DNA of 64,000 nt from Bacteroidales bacterium. Its GTDB lineage: Bacteria > Bacteroidota > Bacteroidia > Bacteroidales > P3. Position numbers and translations under genes: made by a program. The stretch covers positions 1-64,000 of the forward strand of contig WQWA01000001.1 of NCBI GenBank assembly GCA_009785505.1. The letters run 5' to 3'. How positions within the stretch are numbered: the stretch's first letter is position 1; each line of letters begins with the position of its first letter. Below, piece by piece: positions 59,271 to 64,000 of the stretch. The notes under the pieces are model-generated. The model made no database searches. It saw nothing but the letters and a program-made list of their open reading frames with translations, and was not told the DNA's origin.

Positions 59271-60722
59271 GTGAAAAATCCCCTTATTTTAGCAGTCGCG
59301 ATGGTCTTATTGTTCGCATCCCAGCAAGCATTCGCCCAAACCGAAGCAAAGCCTAAGCAACTCCCTGCAAGATTCGATTTGAGGGTAGAAGGAAGGCCTG
59401 AAGGCGGTTGGACAAGACCTGCTCGAAGTCAAGGTCCTTTCAACAATTGCTGGGCACATGCGGCGATGGCTTCGGTAGAGTCTAGTATTTGGATGACTAC
59501 CGGTAAAGATTTAAGCCTTTCGCCATGGCACATGACCTTTGTTTCGCACAGAGGTTATCAGGCACCAAACATGTCATATCCCGGATTTCATTCAATCAGC
59601 GGGGTACGTCCGTTGTGTCCTATCAATCCGGGAGGAACTTCTAGAAAGTCCATTGCCACCCTATCTCTCGTTGGTGCAGTACTTGAGGAGCATTCTCCAT
59701 TCAACCCGCCGGGCTATGATCGGATGACTCCCGATGAGACCATGTGGCCTACAACGCAAGAACCGATACAAGCGATTGTAACCCATGCCTACATATTAGG
59801 TAGAATTGGCGTAAACCCAAACGTAACAAGAGATTTGATTAAAGAACTTATCATGACCTATGGTGCCTTGAGCGTATCCTACTTTCACAGTGTTTCTCAG
59901 CCCCGAAATCCGGACGGCAGCCATCAATGGAATCGGGAAACAGCGGCCTATCACTTTACCGGCAATCGAGCCAGTAACCACACCGGCAATCTCGTGGGTT
60001 GGGACGATAATTTTTCAAGAAAAAACTTCGCCTCTCAGCCGGACGAAGACGGTGCTTGGATTGTGCGCAATAGTCATGGATCCACTTGGGGCGACGGCAC
60101 AGGCCATTATTATGTATCTTGGGCAACACCTTGGGGCACTACAGGGCCTGTTGTTTACAGAGCCACAATAGATCTTCCCGATAAGATATACCATCACGAT
60201 CAACTTGGAAGACTTGCCCATGAAGGTGCGGATTTTACAAATGGATTTGCAGGAGCAACCTATATGGCAAATATCTTTACGGCTGCAGGCGACCACATCA
60301 TAACTGCTATTGCTTATTTTACGGATTCGTGGGATGCTCCGTACGAAATAATTATAAAAACAGCTGTTGGAGCAGACCCAAGCATCGGCACAAGAGCATG
60401 GACACAGCCACAGACCGGCACGCTTAGGTTTCCGGGCTATCACACCATTACCTTAGATAATCCCGTAAAAGTTGCCGCAGGCGAAAGGTTTGCAGTAATC
60501 GTAAAAAACACAGAGCCTAACCGTGTCGGCAACAATAAAATTCCCGTTTCATTTGCAACACAAGGAACAAACACTCGAAGGATTACTGCAGAACCAGGAC
60601 ATGGCTTTGTTTCGGTAAATGGCACTACTTGGGGGGATATCGCCATTGTTGGAGCGCCTGATCCCGATAGCAATACGGGGTTGCGTAACATTGCTTTGAG
60701 AGCCATAGCAGTGAAAAAGTAA
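59271..60722 (+). CDS. Secreted papain-like (C1) cysteine protease
   Basis: A 483-residue protein with signal peptide (ILAVAMVLLFASQQAFAQ), starting at GTG 59271. Peptidase C1 motifs: FDLR, SQGPFNNCWAHAAMASVES with the catalytic Cys, HTGNLVGWDDNFSRKNF (His), and WIVRNSHGSTWGDGTGHYYVSW, where Asn completes the triad. The C-terminal ~170 residues are beta-rich (YMANIFTAAGDHIITAIAYFT ...), like the lectin-like domain that follows C1 peptidases in some anaerobes. No T9SS tail. Third protease of the operon. Confidence 0.93.
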   Translation: MKNPLILAVAMVLLFASQQAFAQTEAKPKQLPARFDLRVEGRPEGGWTRPARSQGPFNNCWAHAAMASVESSIWMTTGKDLSLSPWHMTFVSHRGYQAPNMSYPGFHSISGVRPLCPINPGGTSRKSIATLSLVGAVLEEHSPFNPPGYDRMTPDETMWPTTQEPIQAIVTHAYILGRIGVNPNVTRDLIKELIMTYGALSVSYFHSVSQPRNPDGSHQWNRETAAYHFTGNRASNHTGNLVGWDDNFSRKNFASQPDEDGAWIVRNSHGSTWGDGTGHYYVSWATPWGTTGPVVYRATIDLPDKIYHHDQLGRLAHEGADFTNGFAGATYMANIFTAAGDHIITAIAYFTDSWDAPYEIIIKTAVGADPSIGTRAWTQPQTGTLRFPGYHTITLDNPVKVAAGERFAVIVKNTEPNRVGNNKIPVSFATQGTNTRRITAEPGHGFVSVNGTTWGDIAIVGAPDPDSNTGLRNIALRAIAVKK

Positions 60723-60743
60723 GGGCAACCCTTGCAGTTGCCC
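60722..60743. other. Intercistronic hairpin after the C1 protease
   Basis: GGGCAAC (loop CCTTGCA) GTTGCCC directly after the stop codon. No T-run follows, so it is more likely an mRNA stability element than a terminator. Confidence 0.5.
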
Positions 60744-60794
60744 AACAAATGGACAAGTAGCTAAATTAACAAACAACCATTAACCACTAACTAA

Positions 60795-62342
60795 ATGAAA
60801 ATAGTTTTGAAAATAACAACACTTTCCGTGGTATTGTTAATTATTAGCACATCTCACGCCCTTACCCACGAAGACAACCAGGACTATGCAAGACGACCAC
60901 TAGTAACCGTTGACTCAACGTTTCAGTTATCAAGCTTTATATTACCGGATTTTCGGAGAAGGGCGTTGACAATTGATGGTAGCCTATCAAATAATTTACG
61001 TTCGGAGCGTGGAAGGCACAAGTTGTTGAATTCAGCGTATGCCTCTTATAGCGTAAGTGATTTTACGAATATTTTTTTGCTTAACCCTCGTGTCATGTTT
61101 TCTGATATCCATTATACACGAAATCGTCAAAGGGAAACATATATTTCATCAAGCATTGTGCTTGACGCCTTTCGCTCTAATTCAGAATCGTCAACAGCAA
61201 CTCTGCCGAATGAGGCTCGCAATAGTTTTTGGTTTTCACCGGACTTCCGTTTTTCGCAATCTAATCGTCACTATTTAAACGAAAGTTTGTTTGTCGGCTA
61301 CACTCCATCTATTTGGTATAGGAATATTCTTCGTAGAAACTCAAGAAAGCAAGAAAATGGGAAATTTAGAGATAAGCGATTTTCACAAGATTTAATTTCT
61401 GGGGTCACTTTTGAGATCGGTTTAGGTCGCATAGAGCCTGTTGGTGATGCTAGTCATGCTATTCAAATTTTCGATGCGTTAGCACGCAGGAATATAACAT
61501 CAGCAACTAAATCACCTGAAGATATTATTCGTTTTGCTGAATTTATTGCCAAATTGAAAAACAAACGTTTTTTGGATGCTCGACATCGAAAGATTTATGA
61601 ATTAGAAGCGTTGGATTCGTTTTTGTTTGCGAATGGATTTCGAGACACATTGAGTGCCTCGTATTTTGCGACTTTGGAAGATTTCTGGGTACACGGAAGA
61701 CCGTTTAGAAGTAGCGGTACACGTTGGTCGTTTTACATAACTCCTTCATATGCCTTTTCATCAAACACAGTCGATACAAGAGACTCGTTGCGTGAAGAGC
61801 CGTTTAGAATACACCACAGAAACAACAGCAATGCTTTATACACAGCAATAGGAATACAACTTGCCCGTGAAAGACCTATCAATCTATTTTGGCAGAACAG
61901 CATTTCCTCCTCATTAGAATTTCAGCATCGAAATATTAGAGGGATGTGGCACACTCTTTATAACACAAATAACCCAAGTGAAAGACTCGTAGAATATTCT
62001 TCAAATTCACGACTTATGTATGAATTGCATCAGCAAATTTCTTACTATCCAACTTCACGAACATCTTTCTTTGTTCGTTATGGTTTGCGTTACGACTTTT
62101 TACCACCAATCAGAAGAGAATTTAGGGGCTACAACAATCATTTTGTTAGTGTAAATATAGGAAGTGGAGCATCTTATTTTTTCTCGCCTCAACTTCAATT
62201 GAATTTTGAGACCTCTTTACGTTATCATTTTGAACAATATCATGACTTTAATACTGCAGGTGATTTTTTCATGGTATTCAGAGAGCGAAATTCAAACTTT
62301 GAGTTTCATTTCAACCTGTCGTTAAGATACACATTTTTCTAA
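60795..62342 (+). CDS. Predicted outer membrane beta-barrel protein
   Basis: A 515-residue protein with a signal peptide (LSVVLLIISTSHA). The remainder has many amphipathic strands: FRFSQSNRHYLNESLFVGYTPSIWYR, SFFVRYGLRYDFLPP, HFVSVNIGSGASYFF, and ends FHFNLSLRYTFF with the C-terminal Phe typical of barrel assembly signals. No family recognised. Codon and AT content are slightly different from susC. Co-directional with the protease operon; function unknown. Confidence 0.7.
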   Translation: MKIVLKITTLSVVLLIISTSHALTHEDNQDYARRPLVTVDSTFQLSSFILPDFRRRALTIDGSLSNNLRSERGRHKLLNSAYASYSVSDFTNIFLLNPRVMFSDIHYTRNRQRETYISSSIVLDAFRSNSESSTATLPNEARNSFWFSPDFRFSQSNRHYLNESLFVGYTPSIWYRNILRRNSRKQENGKFRDKRFSQDLISGVTFEIGLGRIEPVGDASHAIQIFDALARRNITSATKSPEDIIRFAEFIAKLKNKRFLDARHRKIYELEALDSFLFANGFRDTLSASYFATLEDFWVHGRPFRSSGTRWSFYITPSYAFSSNTVDTRDSLREEPFRIHHRNNSNALYTAIGIQLARERPINLFWQNSISSSLEFQHRNIRGMWHTLYNTNNPSERLVEYSSNSRLMYELHQQISYYPTSRTSFFVRYGLRYDFLPPIRREFRGYNNHFVSVNIGSGASYFFSPQLQLNFETSLRYHFEQYHDFNTAGDFFMVFRERNSNFEFHFNLSLRYTFF

Positions 62343-62362
62343 CCCATAAATACCCGATAATT

Positions 62363-64000
62363 ATGCAATTTAACAAAACTTTATTCCGTACATTGATTTG
62401 TGTTTTTTTTGTAAACATTTTCTCGTACTCTAGTGCTAACATTCTACACAACACCATAACAGGAGCAGTAACGGCTTGTCCAAGAACAACCGAAGCGTAT
62501 ACTGTTTGGTTTTACACTTCTTCGAACGACACTATTATCCGTTCGTTTATATGGACAGTTACAAACGGGGTGTTCTCTAATGGTTTAACACGACTTGTAA
62601 CCCCACATAGTACTTATAGGGTGGATGTAACATGGAATAATGTTATGGCAGATAGTAGTCTTCCAACAACTTCAATGCCGAGAGGAAGAATCGCCGTGAG
62701 AGATTCTTTTTCTCGTCGGGATATAGCACATTTGGATGTTGCTATTTTGTCTGTAAGAGGTTGGAGAACAAGTGTAACAGCTACTGGAGGATCTGCAAAT
62801 GCAGATATTGTTTTTCCCTACGGCTTAGCCAATAGCATTGTGGTTGCCTCGACAAGGTATTATCCACACACCGCAAATTTACCTCTAGAACGTAGAAGGG
62901 TATTACGAGCACAATGGACTTTGCCAGCCAATGTTTCCTCTCCATCACAAACTATTCCATCTCGTCCTTTTGATGCAGAGTATTCTATACATATTGCACC
63001 AACAGATGCGTGTACAGAAATCAATGGTAGACTTTGGGTGAGGGCTATAAACTGGATTTGTCCACAGGTTGATACTGGCTATTTTGGTGCTTTTAGAAAT
63101 ATAGCTATTCGAAGAATAGCCCTTCCCCCCTCTCTTGACGCCTCTGAAACTATTGTTACATGGCGTACTGAAACTCCAATCAATTTTACTGCCCACACTC
63201 CGGTTTCTGCTGATCGTTACGAATGGGTTGTTGATCATAACTTCACAACTCCAGGAACGTTTACTACCTACATTCCAAACATCACACTTACTCATAGAGG
63301 TTTTCAGAATGGCTCCGTGAGAGTCAGAGCGTTATATTGCGGAGATAGAGAATCGGAATGGGTTCCGATAACCGTAACTGTCGACCCTGCTACAATACCC
63401 ATTATCTCCGGTCCCACACAAATCTTTGGTAACGTTGAAGAAGTATTCCAAATTCGGAATTTACCATCCATCTCGAACACACGAATAACCTGGAGCAGTA
63501 ACGAAAACATTCAAATCATAGGTCCGATAAACCAGCCAACCGTCAGAGTAAGAAGAGCTTCGCCTGCTATCTTATGCAGTTCGGGATGGCTTACAGCCAT
63601 AATCGAAATGCCCGGATATCCGCCCGTTACATTATACAAAAGCTTTACTGTCGCCCCCACTCTTTTTAGTTTCGGTAGGCTCTGTGGCAACGCCACAGTA
63701 GAGTTCGATGTCGTAGGAATACCTTCCCACTTCTGCCCAAATCATACATTGATAGAGTGGGAAAGTAGTAACAACATTACAATTTTACCGCCCTTATCAA
63801 CACAATCTCACACAAGTAGAAATGTAAGAAGAACCTCATCAACTGAAAACCAAGGTCCGGGATGGGTTAGAGCCACGATTAATATACTTGGTGAGCTACG
63901 GACTACAGTTACCAAAAACATTGCAGATTGTGCTCCGCCACCACCATCACTACGACCGCTCACTCTTTCCGGTCCTACCGCCCTTATTGGCTTCACTGAA
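62363..64000 (+). CDS. Large secreted Ig/PKD-like protein (partial)
   Basis: An open frame of 546 codons from ATG 62363 (MQFNKTLFRTLICVFFVNIF) runs to the edge of the window without a stop. A signal peptide ends near SSANI. The rest is beta-rich, with repeated units of the type TRITWSSNENIQIIGP and TLIEWESSNNITILPP followed by VRRASP / VRRTSS, and 'P..ISGPTQIFG' / 'LTLSGPTALIG' between them. These resemble PKD-like or Ig-like adhesin modules. Several paired Cys. Its end, where a T9SS tail would sit, is outside the window. Confidence 0.75.
   Translation, partial: MQFNKTLFRTLICVFFVNIFSYSSANILHNTITGAVTACPRTTEAYTVWFYTSSNDTIIRSFIWTVTNGVFSNGLTRLVTPHSTYRVDVTWNNVMADSSLPTTSMPRGRIAVRDSFSRRDIAHLDVAILSVRGWRTSVTATGGSANADIVFPYGLANSIVVASTRYYPHTANLPLERRRVLRAQWTLPANVSSPSQTIPSRPFDAEYSIHIAPTDACTEINGRLWVRAINWICPQVDTGYFGAFRNIAIRRIALPPSLDASETIVTWRTETPINFTAHTPVSADRYEWVVDHNFTTPGTFTTYIPNITLTHRGFQNGSVRVRALYCGDRESEWVPITVTVDPATIPIISGPTQIFGNVEEVFQIRNLPSISNTRITWSSNENIQIIGPINQPTVRVRRASPAILCSSGWLTAIIEMPGYPPVTLYKSFTVAPTLFSFGRLCGNATVEFDVVGIPSHFCPNHTLIEWESSNNITILPPLSTQSHTSRNVRRTSSTENQGPGWVRATINILGELRTTVTKNIADCAPPPPSLRPLTLSGPTALIGFTE

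Overview
This window is chromosomal DNA from a member of the Bacteroidota, most likely an uncultured or host-associated Bacteroidales-like lineage. The evidence is a SusC/SusD pair, two proteins with type IX secretion (Por) sorting tails, a fused GldF-GldG gliding-motility ABC transporter, DUF5686 and DUF4492 proteins, and many promoters with the Bacteroidota signature TTTG / 19-21 nt / TAnnTTTG. Peptidoglycan is predicted to be of the meso-diaminopimelate type (DNPR motif in MurE). Cytochrome bd is the only terminal oxidase seen. No phage, plasmid, IS transposase or CRISPR array was found.

Layout. 1-1.2 kb: the end of an ABC transporter and pdxS. 1.4-8.2 kb (leftward): a five-gene surface operon of two related secreted proteins, a fibrinogen-like-domain protein, a type IX-sorted protein and an OmpA-type anchor. 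8.5-11.5 kb: cytochrome bd (cydAB plus its small DUF4492 partner). 11.6-14.3 kb: a LuxR-type regulator, tRNA-Ser(GGA) and a RecD-like helicase. 14.3-33.3 kb (leftward): the division and cell-wall (dcw) cluster mraZ-rsmH-ftsL-ftsI-murE-(membrane protein)-mraY-murD-ftsW-(six unrelated genes)-murG-murC-ftsQ-ftsA. 33.5-45 kb: DUF5686, a FISUMP lipoprotein, rpe, a SRPBCC-like protein, a PIN toxin-antitoxin pair, an ABC-F ATPase, gldFG, a GNAT and a porin. 45.1-64 kb: an M14 carboxypeptidase, then a long rightward operon of two subtilases, SusC/SusD, two Big2 lipoproteins, a papain-like protease, a beta-barrel protein and a giant Ig/PKD-like protein cut by the window edge. The last region reads as an extracellular protein or peptide degradation and uptake system.

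Three features stand out. First, the window is peppered with short palindromic repeats of several families. Some lie in frame inside genes (murG, an ABC-F ATPase, a subtilase twice), and others supply the last codons and stop of genes (recD-like, mraZ, a HEPN-like gene). Second, two core genes look broken: rpe has an in-frame TAG where the family has Trp, and murD keeps only its C-terminal domain; ftsZ is also missing from its usual place after ftsA. Third, there are candidate new elements: a shared C-terminal domain in the two Big2 lipoproteins, a shared architecture in the 4-8 kb surface proteins, interlocked divergent promoters, a terminated leader RNA before the protease operon, and a regularly spaced six-hairpin array.
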